Origin: Paramecium tetraurelia | Taxonomy: Eukaryota; Ciliophora; Oligohymenophorea; Peniculida; Parameciidae | NCBI RefSeq assembly: GCF_000165425.1 | Contig: NW_001799066.1 | Span: 702,601-766,600, forward strand | Length of the DNA: 64,000 nt | Direction of reading: 5' to 3' | Shown here: positions 22,281 through 37,000 of the stretch, one piece after another | Layout: every line of letters begins with the position of its first letter | Numbering within the stretch: position 1 is the first letter of the stretch | Position numbers and translations under genes: made by a program | Notes under the pieces: generated by a model | What the model was told of the DNA's origin: nothing | Database searches by the model: none | Seen by the model: only the letters and a program-made list of their open reading frames with translations

Positions 22281-23401
22281 TCATGTATTTGAATTCTATA
22301 AGAATGTTACAATGACAGTGATATAATCAAAACCTTCACTAATTCTTTTCCATTCATATTTTGATTCCTAAATCAATTTATGACAAACTTCTAATGGATC
22401 ATTATTCAGAAAATACTAATAGGTCATTTCTGCTATCTTGTTGAAACCTTAATACTTCATTATTATCTGAAAATTGACACAATCCATCTGAACTAATAAT
22501 TAAAAATCAAATCATCCCTCGTTATCTAATGCTAATTGATATCTCAAATAAATAATTAAATATCCCTGGAACATGAGAAAATCCAACCGACTCAGCTAAT
22601 TAATCTCCTATAATTCCGAATATTGCCAAACCTGGAAATTTGGCACCTTTAATATAACTCTAGATGGCCCTACAGATTAGCCATTCGATAATTTATAAGT
22701 ATTAACAGATCCCCCTTAATGTTCTATACTTTTCTTTTCCTCCAGTAGATGTAGTTTGTGATCGAAGGACAATTCTGTAGTAATTAATTTATCCTATTAT
22801 TTGGGACATAAAATTGTTCTTGGATCTCCCCCAAGCAGACTGAATGAATTATAATTCTAATTACAATTACAATCAAATTAGCAGTTGTACCAAACATAAG
22901 AGAAGCAAAATGAGAATGAGAAGTAACATTAGAATGAGCATTAGCAAATAGTTAGATAAAATCAAATTATTAAAGTCCTTTATTGCATGCTCTAATTTAC
23001 TATTAAATATTCTCTATACATTAAAAATAGTCTCTAACAAATGTAATTATCTAATCACAATCAGTAATATGGCCATCCATAATGGCAAAAACTCCTTGCT
23101 CATCATAAATTATCTCGGCAAGCTCTCTACTTTGATTGGTTTTTATCTCAAAATTCATCAAACCCAGCTTTAGACAAGGATCAACATTGCAGTTGAATTT
23201 CAAATTTCAATTTTTTGGAATTAATGATTCTCCTTGATTCTAATTGTAATGCTGATATAGTTTAAATGTTTTTAGTGAGATTTGTCTATCCATCAATTAG
23301 GGTAATTTGTATTTGTGATCAATGTTTATTTGCTCTTGAGTAGTCTGTCTTTGATTAATTAACGTAGATCTATTTGACTTATGAATATTAACTAATTTCA
23401 T
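22281..23401 (-). pseudogene. Decayed PP2C-family phosphatase gene
   Basis: PP2C motifs are spread over more than one minus-strand frame: GVFAIMDGHIT (for VFxVFDGHGG), FASLMFGTTANLIVIV, GGDPRTILCPKQQDKL, ELSFDHKLHLLEEK, GLAIFGIIGDQLAE, FLIISSDGLCQFSDNNE and the C-terminal DYITVIVTFL. In-frame TGA occurs at 23207-23209. The frame slips upstream of GGDPRTIL, and TGA codons at 22507-22514 break the segment before IISSDGL. No canonical 18-35 nt introns repair these. Several metal ligands are also changed: DGHGG is DGHIT, and the GDSR of active enzymes is GDPR. The gene therefore looks inactive, probably a lost duplicate. Its first ATG (23399-23401) lies 9 nt from the divergent TTLL ATG. Confidence 0.7.
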
Positions 23402-23410
23402 TATTAAAAT

Positions 23411-25353
<1,943 letters not shown>

Positions 25354-25417
25354 TTTGGAGTTTTATATAAAAATATACTAAATTTTTTGTTTAATTATCA
25401 AATAATCAATAATAAAA

Positions 25418-26016
25418 ATGTTTTATCAGGTTAAAGGATTAAAAACTAAGTTGTCCATTGAGCCAAACTATTTAGATCAATTAAAAGATTAAAAGTTCAT
25501 ATTAGAATAAATCGTATAGAAATTAGAAGGCAAGTACTTTGATGATGTTGGGTACATCATTTGTATTACTAAATGCATGAATTACAATTAACATATGGAT
25601 GAATAAATAGATGCATTAATTGAAGAGGATGGAACTGTTAGAGTAGTGGTACAATATTCATTTCATATCAGATTAAATTTGAAGCCATAGTATTCAAATT
25701 ATAGGAAAAGGAAATAGTGGACGTAGAAGTTTCGAAATGTGAAGCCCAGGCAGTCTTTGCCAAATTGGGACCAATCGATTTTATCATCCCAAGAGATAAA
25801 TTGCCTGCTAATTTCACCTATTCTAATGTAAATTTAATGTGAATTTAGGAATCATATAAAGAAGAAGATGAAGAAGTGATAAAATAAGGTACAAAATTAA
25901 GAGTCTAAGTTTAAAAGACAAATTATAAACAGGGAAAATTAAGAGCATTCGCTCATTTGACAGGTGACAATTTAGACAATATTTGCGGCATATTGAGTGA
26001 TGATCTGAAGTTATGA
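25418..26016 (+). CDS. Rpb7-like RNA polymerase subunit
   Basis: ATG 25418; introns of 23 nt (before IKFEAIVFKLQEKE) and 21 nt (after ANFTYSN); TGA 26014-26016, about 185 residues. It begins MFYQ like Rpb7 and has the RNP-like tip domain followed by an S1/OB domain: VVIKFEAIVFKLQEKEIVD (as KAIVFRPFKGEVVD in Rpb7), FAKLGPIDFIIPRDKLP, and a C-terminal GKLRAFAHLTGDNLDNICG. Rpb7 pairs with Rpb4 in the stalk of RNA polymerase II. The tip domain is much diverged (GKYFDDVGYIICIT in place of the usual GKYGFVIAVT region). A developmentally specialised paralogue, or the Pol III homologue, remains possible. Confidence 0.72.
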
Positions 26017-26527
26017 TTTATAAATAATTAATGTAAGGCTTAATAATATTCTTAATGTGTTCTATTATATATTGATAATTGTTGAATACTAATATCATAT
26101 AAATAAATACTTCTAATATTTTGATTTATTTATTGTAATTTATATATGAATCAGAATATATATTATTAACTTTATTATGAGTTATTTATTGATCCAAATA
26201 AAGTAAGGTTAATAATTCACTTCTCAAAAAGAAAGAAAATCTCTAATTAAATATTGATGAGTTGAACTTATTTGTCTTCAATTGTGGTTATTTCTATTGT
26301 TTTTAATTAATTTATTCATGATATTTGATGAATGAATAAGTTTTCTATATTTCAAGTATTTATAGATGTTTAACAATTATTTCAAATTAATGACTGAGTT
26401 TAATCACCATCAATTTTCAATTTACTATTGTTTATAAATAAAGATTACTTTGATTGCACATTAATACTATATTGTTACGAAATATGAATTATAAAAAATC
26501 TATATAGGTTTATTTTAATTAATTTAT
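26017..26527. other. 511-nt AT-rich intergenic region
   Basis: Between the Rpb7-like stop and the ABCA start. Many TGA codons on both strands, poly-A and poly-T runs, no recognisable gene, RNA or repeat. It is long for this window, where most intergenic gaps are below 200 nt, so it may hold the regulatory region of the ABCA gene. Confidence 0.5.
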
Positions 26528-29500
26528 ATGGATAATAAGACATATTTTTTCTAAATAAAGGCCATTTTCTAGAAGAACTTGCTATGCTCTTTTAGAAACA
26601 AAGAATTTTTAGCAGAAACTCTAATTCCATTTTTTTGTGGATTGAGTTTAGCTGCTAAAGATATTGATGGAACTCAATTGATATCTTTTTTTTCTCCATT
26701 TTTTGTTGCTTTGGCCATATTTTCAAATCCAAGATCACTATTGATACATCTATGTGAAGAGAAGGAGCTAAAGTTTAAGGAAACTCAAAAAGTAATAAAC
26801 TTCAATAATAGTAGATTATGGGTTTGAAGCAAAACTCGTATTTGATAGGATGGATGCTGTACGCTTACTTTAAAACTTTTATGGTATGATAGACATTCAT
26901 ATATATTAGTCTTTTGCAATATTTATTCTTACTTGGACCTTGTTTGGATATATCATAAATGAGAGACATGATCGAAACATATTTGGATTTGATAATGACA
27001 CAGCATGGTATATCATAATTGGACTTTACTTCATGTATTCAACAGCTTTGATACATCATTCAATGTTTTTAACAACATTCTTTTCGTAATCAAAGACTGC
27101 AAATGAGATTACAACATTTTTATTAGTTGTATCATTAATCTTACCATTTTTTGGATTTGTTGATAAATTTTAAAGGTATTCAATCTCATGTATAATCTAT
27201 TAGTACCTTCTTTTTTGTTTTGATTTCCCTATTTCCATAAACATGCATTGCACTTACATATATATCAACTCAATATGGAGTGTTTCGATATTTGAATAAC
27301 CAACTTGAGATATATTTCTCTTATGGAACGATGGCAATATAATTAGGAGTATTGTCAGCTGTATATTTGTTGCTGTATTTTTATTTCGATGCCATAATCC
27401 CTAATGAATATGGTATTGCCAAACACCCATTGTTCTTTCTAAATTTTACCAAAGGTAAAAAAGAGAAACGAAAAGTTGATTTAGAGAATCCTTTGATATA
27501 ATAGGAATAAGAGAATGTAGCTTCTTAGACATATAATGATGATGGCTCAAGTGCCTTTTATCATGAGCCAAGAAATTACTTAAATGTTAAACCCTCAGTT
27601 AAGATAAGATCGATAGTGAAGAAGTTTGGGAACTTTACGGCTGTAGATTAAGTGAGTTTGAATTTGTATTAGAAAGAAATCTTATGCTTATTGGGACATA
27701 ATGGTGCTGGAAAAACAACAACAATTAATGTACTAACAGGATTACTTAGTTTAACAGCAGGGAAGGTTTACGTTTTTGATGAGGAATTGGAGAGCAATTT
27801 GGAAGAGATTAGAGAGAGGATTGGAATATGTAATCAAAGGGATGTTTTATATGATGAATTGACAGTCAAAGAGTAATTATAGTTCATGGGAAGAGTGAAA
27901 GGACTAGAAGGCAATGACTTAGAGTAAGAGATATAACAAATACTGTCTACCACATTATTGACTAATGAATAGGAGAAAATAACAAAGACTTTGAGTGGAG
28001 GAAATAAAAGAAAGTTGTCTTTGGCATAAGCAATCATAGGAGGATCAAATGTATTATTTTTAGATGAACCAACATCTGGAATGGATGCTTAGACAAGAAG
28101 AGGAATTTGGGAAATATTGGAGAAAGTCAAGGCTGAGAACAGAACTCTTGTACTTACAACTCATCATTTAGATGAAGCTGAAGAGTTGGCTGATAGAATT
28201 GCTATTATGGCTGCTGGCAAATTACTAGCTTGTGGCAGAAGTGAATACATAAAACAGAATTTTGGAGAAGGATATTCCATTTCAATCACTATACTCGATA
28301 AGTCAATTAATAAAGAAGAAGTTATTAAATTTACTTAAGAAAATTTAGTATAAGCAGTTTTGGATCCTCAATCATCATAACTTTCAATTCTATTTAAAAT
28401 TAAATTTAATTAGAAAAAATACTTACTTAATTATTTCTAGGCATTGGAGAAGGAATTTCAAAATAAGTTATCAGTTAATTTCAGGATTAATTCCCTTGAA
28501 GATGCTTTTATCAATATTGGAATGGATGAAGAGAAGTTCCTAGAGAGAGCCAAAAGGATGGTTGAAGGGAGAACCAGTGTCAATGAGGATAGAGATAGTG
28601 TGATTGGAACTGACCAGTTTGCTGAACTTAAGTCCAAAGTTCCAGTTCCAGATTGTTTGAATAGAGGTACTTAATTATTTGTAAAGTAGCACCTATTTAT
28701 TCTTTTAAAGAGTAAACATTGGCCATTTATCTTAGAAAATATTACACAACCATTAGAACCTTCAGCAATTATTTAGCTATCATCATTCCCTTAGCATTGA
28801 TTATTACTGGAATTGTCGTCATTGGAGAAATGGATCTAGGAGAAGAGAATAAAGACACTAAAGTCTTCAGAATGATCTTCTTCTCAATCTTTGCTATTAT
28901 TGCACTTTGTTTTAATTCATCTCTATTTATTATGCAGCCTGTTTTAGAAAGAGAAACCAACCTTAAATATGCTTTGGTAGCTATGGGTTGTAGACCAGTG
29001 CCTTATTGGTTTGGAACTTTTCTATTTGATTTCACTATTTATTTTGGAATGATGACGATTATCATTTTGATTTCACTCTCTTATGAATTCCTAAGTGAAA
29101 AAGTAGGTAAAATGATTTTTATATTCTTCTCATTTGGAGTATCCTTCATTATGTTTTCTTTCCTTATTGGGACACTGCTCTATGAAAAAGCATCAAAAGC
29201 AATGAAAACATTCCCATTTTTAAATTACTTTATTTTCTTTGCTCTTCCCTTGAATGTTTGGCTTATTGTAGCCTTGATTTTTATGAATGGAAATGATTCT
29301 CAGGAATTATCAAGTGGATAATCTATTGTTATTAAGCTTGTAGATTTGCTGTGTGCTCTCATCAGCCCATTTTACGCATTTTTCTAGGCCATTACCAAGT
29401 CTAATGACATTGAAGGAGGAGATATACCTTACATCTCAAATGTATTTTGGCCTTATTGTTTAATCATGATCTTTTAAAGCTTTGCATTCTTTTATTTGAA

Positions 29501-30627
29501 TATGCATATTGAATAAATGAAATACTTCAAAGGGATCTCCTCTAATAATCAAAGATGTAATAATTATATTCCTGCTCCAATCAAGGATCCAGAAGTACTC
29601 AATGAAATCCAACAAATTTCTAATGGAACCAAGAATACTCCCATTAAAGTCCTGCGCTTACAAAAGTCATACAACCCCTCAAATTTCTTGGCAGTTAAAG
29701 ATATAACATTTGGAGTAGGACAGAATGAAATTTTAGGTTTACTAGGTCCAAATGGTGCAGGCAAGTCTACTACTTTTAACATTTTAACTTCATTAATTAC
29801 TAAATCATCTGGAAATGTTAAAATTAAGGACGTTGAAATAGATAGAACTAAATCGGATGTATTTAGAGACACTGGTATCTGTCCTTAATTTGATTGTATT
29901 TGGGAAAACCTTACTCCAAGGGAACATCTCTATCTATTTGGAAGAATGAAAGGTTTAAATGGAAATGATCTTCATTAAAGTGTAGCCTACTTCTTAAGTA
30001 CCATGTAATTAGAAGAATATATTTATCGAAAATCTGGATTACTTTCAGGAGGAAATAAGAGGAAGCTCTGTGTCAGTAATGCACTTATTGGAGGACCAAG
30101 CATTTAATTCTTCGATGAACCAAGCACAGGAGTTGACCCAATTGCAAGAAGGTTTTTGTGGAAAACACTCAGACAAGGAGTCAAGTTAAGGTAAAGTTCA
30201 GTGGTTTTGACAACTCATACTATGGATGAAGCTGAAAGTCTTTGTGATAGAATAGCTATTATGATTAATGGTGAAATATTTTGTTTAGGCAATCCAAAAG
30301 AACTCAGAGATAGATATGGAGAAGGATATAACATTTCGATTAGAAATCCTACTAGCAGAGAATAGATCTTTAAGATCATCTAGGAATAATATTCAGAAGC
30401 CAAGGAGAGTTAGTAGACTCACGAGGAATATTAATCGATACATGTATATTTTAATTATTATCAATTAGATACCTACTCATTAATTTTAATTCTTCAATAT
30501 GTTTCAATTGTTAACAGAATTAGAGCAAAAAAATTGCATCAAAGATTTTACGATAAATTAGTCAACTTTGGAATCTGTATTTTTATAGTTTTCTTAACTC
30601 TAATAGTAACAATAATAAGTTTCATGA
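26528..30627 (+). CDS. Compact ABCA-type ABC transporter (two NBDs)
   Basis: ATG 26528 (MDNKTYFFQIKAIFQKNLLC) to TGA 30625-30627, with at least seven introns of about 20-26 nt; about 1,250 residues. Order: transmembrane half 1; NBD1 with Walker A GHNGAGKTTT, signature [12 protein letters not shown], Walker B VLFLDEPTSGMD and switch TTHHLDEAEEL; transmembrane half 2 (ITGIVVIGEMDL and several helices); NBD2 with [32 protein letters not shown] and TTHTMDEAE. The C-terminal element STLESVFLQFS is the ABCA hallmark. ABCA proteins move lipids across membranes. Each half lacks the very large extracellular loop of animal ABCA proteins. Confidence 0.88.
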
Positions 30628-30910
30628 TTATTAGTATATCCCATATTATAAATTTATAGTATATTGTAATTAATAAATCAATGTATTTTATAATTATCAA
30701 TGATGAGCATAAGAGTAGTGAAACTACATCAAAAATGAGTACATTCATCTAGGCTATCTGATTATATTTTTATGTTACAAATAAATAAATATTATTATAC
30801 TGCTTCTATTGGAAGAGCTTAATTTAGTGTTTGGATTATTTATTCAACTAAAATATGATGTAATACAAATGATATGTTTCGTATTAATTAATTTTTTATT
30901 TATAAAAAGT

Positions 30911-33015
30911 ATGAATTAAGAAGAAAAGCAAAATGAAAATAAAGAACCGGAAGTTAAGGATAACGTAGAAGAGTTTTGCATGAAGGCTTTATCTGCAGGT
31001 TAGAAATTATATAAATGCGTTAGAGGAATAGAAAAAGATTATGTTATAAATTAGTGAAGAAGAATCATTCAATCTAAAAAATATATAATAAAGAGAAGAT
31101 GATGCTGTTTTTATTGAAGACGAACCAGATAAGGCTTTGGCCAAGCTTTTGACAATTAATTAGTAAAATTTTTAGGAAAGGTATTATGAATAATTCTTCA
31201 ATTATGTTTATAGATAAGCCTATGCTAGACATTTGAGTGAATTGATAATATTGGTAGGGGATGACGCATAATAACAATTGACTTAGATTATAAATTAATT
31301 AATTAGTGACAGTGACGAAATAAAGAAAATCCTGATCCATCAACTAAATTTATTAATAGATCATTTAGATGTATCTATAATTAAACAACATTTATTACCA
31401 GCATCTATGTAATTAATAAAATATCATAATTTTGACATCTAATCTGATGTTCAAAAATAAATATCTAGAATAGCATAGAAACTAACCAACGAAGAAATAA
31501 ATGAGTTGATATTAAATGACTTAATTCTTATGGCACATGATGAATCGAATGAAGAGAATAAGATGGTGGCTCTTCAATTTTTTGGTTCTTATGCTCATAT
31601 TGCCAATTAATAATTCTTAGAATCATTCATTTCTATTGAATTTATCAATGCAGGTGAGGATATCAGTGTCAGAGTCAGAAAGGAATCTCTTTAACAATTA
31701 CCACATATTGCAAAGTCAGTAAGACCTGAATTTTTCGTGACCAAATTGCTTCCCTATTATCTTTAGTACATCTAAAATTAAATTATCTTAATAGAAAATC
31801 TGAAGATAAATCATCTTGGCATATTCGTAAAGCATGTGTAGAGATTATTGTGAAATTAGCTTAGGTAGCTCCAAAATAAGTTCGATAGAATGAATTATCT
31901 AATAAAATGGTTGACTTCTTAAAGTAATATTTTGATATTTAAATAGGGATTCAAATAAATGGGTTAAAGCATCTGCATTCTCTCTTCTTGGATTATTCAT
32001 TCACACATTACAAGATTGTAATTAAAAAAATGAATAGTTATTAAATGAATATTGTCGATCAATAAATAAAGATGTTTGTGAATATTTCTCATCTGATTAA
32101 GAAATCTATGATGCATGTGCAGCAACCTTCCATTATGTTGTTGAAATATATGGATAAGAAAAGTGGCCAAATCTATTAAAATTGTTATAAAATCTAGTAA
32201 AAAACAAAGGAGTTAGAAAAATGTTGGCAGAAAATCTCTATGTCATTGCTAAATCATGTGGTCCAAGATATGCTGAAAAAGATTTAGTCATCATTTTAGA
32301 TTCGTTTTTGAAGGATTTAAATGATGAAGTGAAATATGCAGCAGCACAACATTTATGGGAATTTATTAAGATTTTTGATGAAGAAAAAAGAGATAATTTA
32401 CTAGATGTTGTATTAATCATATAAGTAATTATAAATCCCTAATCCATTATAGAGAGATCAAAAGAAATGGAGAATTCGTCATCTTATTGCTAAGTAAATT
32501 AAGCATTTGGTTCCTTTGTACAGTGTAGATAACATATTCCAAATCATAGTACCAATTACATTGAAATTATGTAATGACATTGTTGCAGTTGTAAGAAAAT
32601 AAGCAGCCAAAGAAATGCATTCTATTTTGCAATCTTTGAATACAGAAGATGAAACCAGTCAAATTTATTATTAATGTTTAATTGAGAATATTAAAGCATA
32701 TGGAATCAGTCATCGTTTTAATCAGAGATAAGCGTATACAAATCATTATTTATTATTAGATTTGCTTATATGTGTTCAAAGTTGATTACACTTAAAGAAT
32801 TTGAATCTACTTTCTTGGAATAATTTCTATCTCTCAGTCTTGATCCAGTTAAAAATGTGAGAATCACAGTAGCTCTTATTGTTTAAAAACGATTTAAATA
32901 AGGTATAAAAGGATATATTATTGTAGGGCATCTCAAAGATAATCAGAAAATATTGTAAATGATTGAAAACCTGAAAAGCCATAAAGATAGAGAAGTGCTA
33001 AAAATTTTGGACTGA
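30911..33015 (+). CDS. HEAT-repeat phosphatase regulator, PP4R1/PR65-like
   Basis: ATG 30911 to TGA 33013-33015, about 650 residues with several short introns, the first of 25 nt after KALSA. Regular paired helices form HEAT repeats: RVRKESLQQLPHIAKSVRPE, WHIRKACVEIIVKLAQVAP, KYAAAQHLWEFIKIFDEEKR, KWRIRHLIAKQIKHLVPLY and VVRKQAAKEMHSIL. The scaffold subunit of PP2A (PR65) and the PP4 regulator PP4R1 share this pattern. The acidic N-terminus (ISEEESF, VFIEDEPDKALAKLL) and length fit PP4R1 better. It would tether a PP2A-family catalytic subunit; the partner is not in this window. Confidence 0.72.
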
Positions 33016-33496
33016 GTTAATTTACATTTAAATTATAGATTATTAAATATTCAAATTAATTAAGATGTAAATGTAATTTATAATTATGTTTATTAAAAAA
33101 TGCATGTACATTATTATTACTACCTAAAAATATTGGATAAATAATAATTTTGTGAATGATAGAACAAAAATAAGTTAGTGTTTAATATAATTAAACTATA
33201 TATATTGGGGGAACCTTGTTTTCTAAAATATATATAAGTATTTAATTAATTACATTTTCAAACAATTTTGCATACAACAACTAAGTGGAATTTATCAATT
33301 TTGGTGGACTTGAGAGAATATTTTATGAGTCGTGAATAAGGAAAATCAAAATATTAATATTTCCTTCAGTCTTTTTAATATAAATATAATTAGATTCTTA
33401 TTCCAATAAAAATTCTTAAATTTCAAATATAGACTCAAAATTAATCAATAAAAATTAACAAATTTAATTAGAACTTACTTTGAAATAAAAGTTCCC

Positions 33497-33506
33497 TCTC
33501 GCGAGA
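33497..33506. promoter_or_regulatory. TCTCGCGAGA palindrome
   Basis: A perfect 10-nt palindrome with two CpG steps inside long A/T-rich noncoding DNA. In animals this word is a core promoter element; no such role is known to me in ciliates. Confidence 0.3.
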
Positions 33507-33576
33507 TTATATTCAAAAATTAAAATTAAAAGATAAAATGTAATCTTTATACACAATTATAAACAAAAAGGCTGGG

Positions 33577-33584
33577 TTACGTAA
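33577..33584. promoter_or_regulatory. TTACGTAA palindrome
   Basis: A perfect 8-nt palindrome, 70 nt to the right of the CG-rich one. It resembles a bZIP-type half-site pair, but this is only a word match. Confidence 0.2.
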
Positions 33585-34032
33585 GTAACAATTAGCAATT
33601 ACGATCAATAAACAATAATAAATAATCCAAAATTGTTTATTGTGTTTTCCTCATTATCAAAGGTTATTTCCAATAATCTGCTATATATTGAAATCGTTAT
33701 ATTGTATTTAGCTAAAATAGAAAATTTAATAATAAACTTGATAGAATCGCTTAAATTTATTAAAGAACTTTGTTGAATATTTAGATTGTATAGAGGGTTT
33801 GATAAATTGTCAATCTCACATTACTTATTAGTAGTAACTAACTTGTGTTATTTGTCTAAGAATGTAGATAAGCAACATCAAAAATCAGATTATGATTTTC
33901 TGATTAAAAGCTATTATAATAGCTGAGGCTAATGGATTAAATTCGGAGAAATATCAATTAAGAAGATATTTTTAGTTCCCAGAATTAGACTAGTAAGTTA
34001 TATATAAGGAAATGATATGATATTCTTTACTA

Positions 34033-37000
34033 ATGTATTTTATCTTCTCTTTAATAATTGGACTTACTATCTATAAATTATATTATTAGAACTAAAGGTT
34101 TTATTCATCTGAGTTTAGTCAGATAAGTGAAATACTTTTAAAATATAATTATGACTTTAATATTTTTGTTTCTTAGACAAATGTTCGATATATATAATAT
34201 ATTTTAATAAATTATTTTTTAAATCTTGATAGCGATGAACAAGATAAAGGAATTTTGTAGTGGGTACATTAAAACTATATTATTTGCAATTGAGTATAAA
34301 CATCGTTTTTAAGTATAATAATCATTATAACAAAGTTTCCTCAAGAGCTATTTATCATCCCTCATTTTCTGCATCATGTCCAATTATTAAGTTTATTTTT
34401 GGAAAGATCTTCAGATTAAGCATTTGATTATGTGGTTGTTTTGGCACATTTCTCTTTATTTGAACCAATGCTGACAGATGATTTAAGCAAACTTTTTTTA
34501 TTTCTAATTTTTGCCTTTTAAATAATTTTACTATTTTATCTACTAATTGCTACATTTGAAACTCAAAGAGTATCCTTAAACTTTAAATTAAGATTAATTT
34601 TAGAGAAAAAAATAGAATCTGTAAGTTCTGTTTTGCACTGGTACTTTACTTTTTATAACATCTTTACAATTCCAATAATTGTAATTAGTGTTAAGTTTAT
34701 GCTAACTAATTATTATATTTTTGCATACTTCAATGCAATATTACAATATTTTTAAGGAATAATCTTAATATATCTATTAAGGAATCATAGATTTGCTGAA
34801 AATAACTCTTTTAAAAGAAAATTTGCATATGTTCAATTTTTCAATTATACCATTGCTTATTTATTAATTTTTTTTAGATTCTATGAAGAAATTGTATTTG
34901 TTAAGTATGCTTTAGGATTTTCATATGCAATTTTGCAAATAGTTGATCAATTTTATAGTTGCCCTTACAGAGATCCGTTTCGAGAGCCATCCTTAAAAGT
35001 AGCTATGGTACTTTTAAGTAGTATATTCATATGCTTATTTTTTTCATTGAAGACTATAGTAGATGGGTAATTATTTTGGATTCTGTTTGTGGCTGCATTG
35101 ATGAGTGGTGTATCAGCTTCAATAAGTTCACTTTTCCACGAATTTGCTATGACAAACTACAATTCTCGTTTCAATTTATAAGAGAAATATATAATTATTG
35201 GTGTAGATTAATTTTATAGTCACTTTACTTATTTCTAAACAAGTGAATACAACAAATTGACTTACTTTTAATAATTGATTAAGCATAATGAGAATTGCAT
35301 GAGACCTAAGTGTCCTTCTTAAAAATCAAAATTATCAAAAGTTAATTTTAATGATAATATATAATTACAAAAATTAACAATTGATGTGGTGAGTTGCATT
35401 TTTAAGACTTGTCATAGTCGAACTGTTATTAAAAATGGAGAAATTCATAAACCTAAATTCGAATAGTTACAATTATAATATATCAGTTTTTTATCCTCAA
35501 TAGCATAAAGACCATTAATTGGCTATGTTGAATTACGGAAATATTAGCAAGACTAAAATAACGATAATTCCTTATATTTTCGAGAACTGACTTCTAAAAT
35601 TTCTGCAGAATTAGAATTTGCCATTTTGTATCTTTAGGAAAGGATGATCTTGTAGTAATTTAGAAAGGAAAAATATATGGCAAAAGAAGAAAAATTAACG
35701 ATTGCTTAACTTTGGAGGAGTATGAATTGTTATTAAGAAATAACTCCTCATATAATTGATGTCATTGATAAGAAACAAAGGTTTTGGGATAATCTATTAG
35801 AAGGCTATGATGATTTAGAACCATTTCACAACGAATAACTCTAACTCTGCAAATCTATAGATTAACTATATAAAAAAATTAAAAGTAAAAGTTTTGGTAT
35901 CTCTATTTAGCCTCAATCATAATTCCAGAGGTATTTTTTGACAGATCAAAGGATATAAGTTTATAAACAGTTCTTAAAACATTGGATCCGGAAGATAGGA
36001 ATATAAATATACTAAATTTGAAAATATATTCTATTTTATATGCAGTTATTTTGAATGATTTTGACAGAGTAACTTATCAATTTATGATAGGCATTTTAAG
36101 CAGAAAAATAAATTGAGGATCTTATAAAGGAAGATAGATAGAAATCGATTGAAATAATTGATGACTGTGCATTATTGAAAGATGATGCTGCTATTATCTT
36201 AGTAAGTCTAGTAAGAAAGAAGGGTCATATAGTGAATAAAAATTTGTTAACTTTGGCGAATTTCTTTGAGTTTTAGAATGTTCAAGACATAGCAGGGGTA
36301 AGAAAAATATTAAACATTTTTAGCAAACTTTAATCTCATCTTTCCTGCCTCCTGATCTAAGAATTTTGCACGATGCCTAGCTAAATGAATTTATTTCAAA
36401 AGGATTTACAAAGTATTCAGTTTAAAGCATTCACTCTTATTATTTATAAAAGTAGGGTTATCTTAGAGAATGCTATATCAAATTAGGAAATTTATTTTAA
36501 GATTCTTCAGATTTCATTTTGACAGGTTCAATTCTTAGATTGTAAACCTCTTATGATGTAATTATGTTCGATGGTTATGGGAAAATTATTGGCACTAGTT
36601 AAGAATTCTTTGATAAAAGGATCCTGCCCAATAATCCAAGTATGACTATGGAAAGATTTGTGGAATAAGGCAATATAATTATGCTGATGCCATTCATTTT
36701 AATCAATTTAAAGAAACTAGCGAATGAGACATAGACAGATTTTGTAGATTACAGTTATTTCCCAGAATAATTATTGGATATTTGTTTATAGTTTGGATTA
36801 TTATTTGATAATAAGCAAAAGTATGACCAAAGATTGTCATCCTATAATTTAACCACAATTAAATCCTAATAAGCATCACATATGACGGCAATATCTTCTA
36901 GGAGTTACGGTAATTCAGAAGAATAGGTTAAAATTAAAGGTTAAAACATCCCTATGTTGCAAGTTGAAAGAATGAATTTGATCCTAGATTTTTTATTGAA

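Larger units (their letters stand above)
33016..34032. other. About 1 kb without a recognisable gene
   Basis: Largest gap in the window. Both strands are rich in TGA and no domain appears in any frame. It holds two short palindromes unusual for this base composition, an AATTTTGG element resembling an Sm site near 33298, and a GGGGGAACC run near 33207. The last 150 nt before 34033 may contain an upstream exon of the next gene. No tRNA or known RNA could be folded by eye. Confidence 0.45.

Noticed and set aside
28769-28960. Minus-strand ORF inside the first ABCA gene
   Set aside because: Antisense shadow of transmembrane half 2; no motif.
33290-33310. AATTTTGG as an snRNA Sm site
   Set aside because: No U1, U2, U4 or U5 core sequence or stem could be found around it; kept only as a weak note in the noncoding region.
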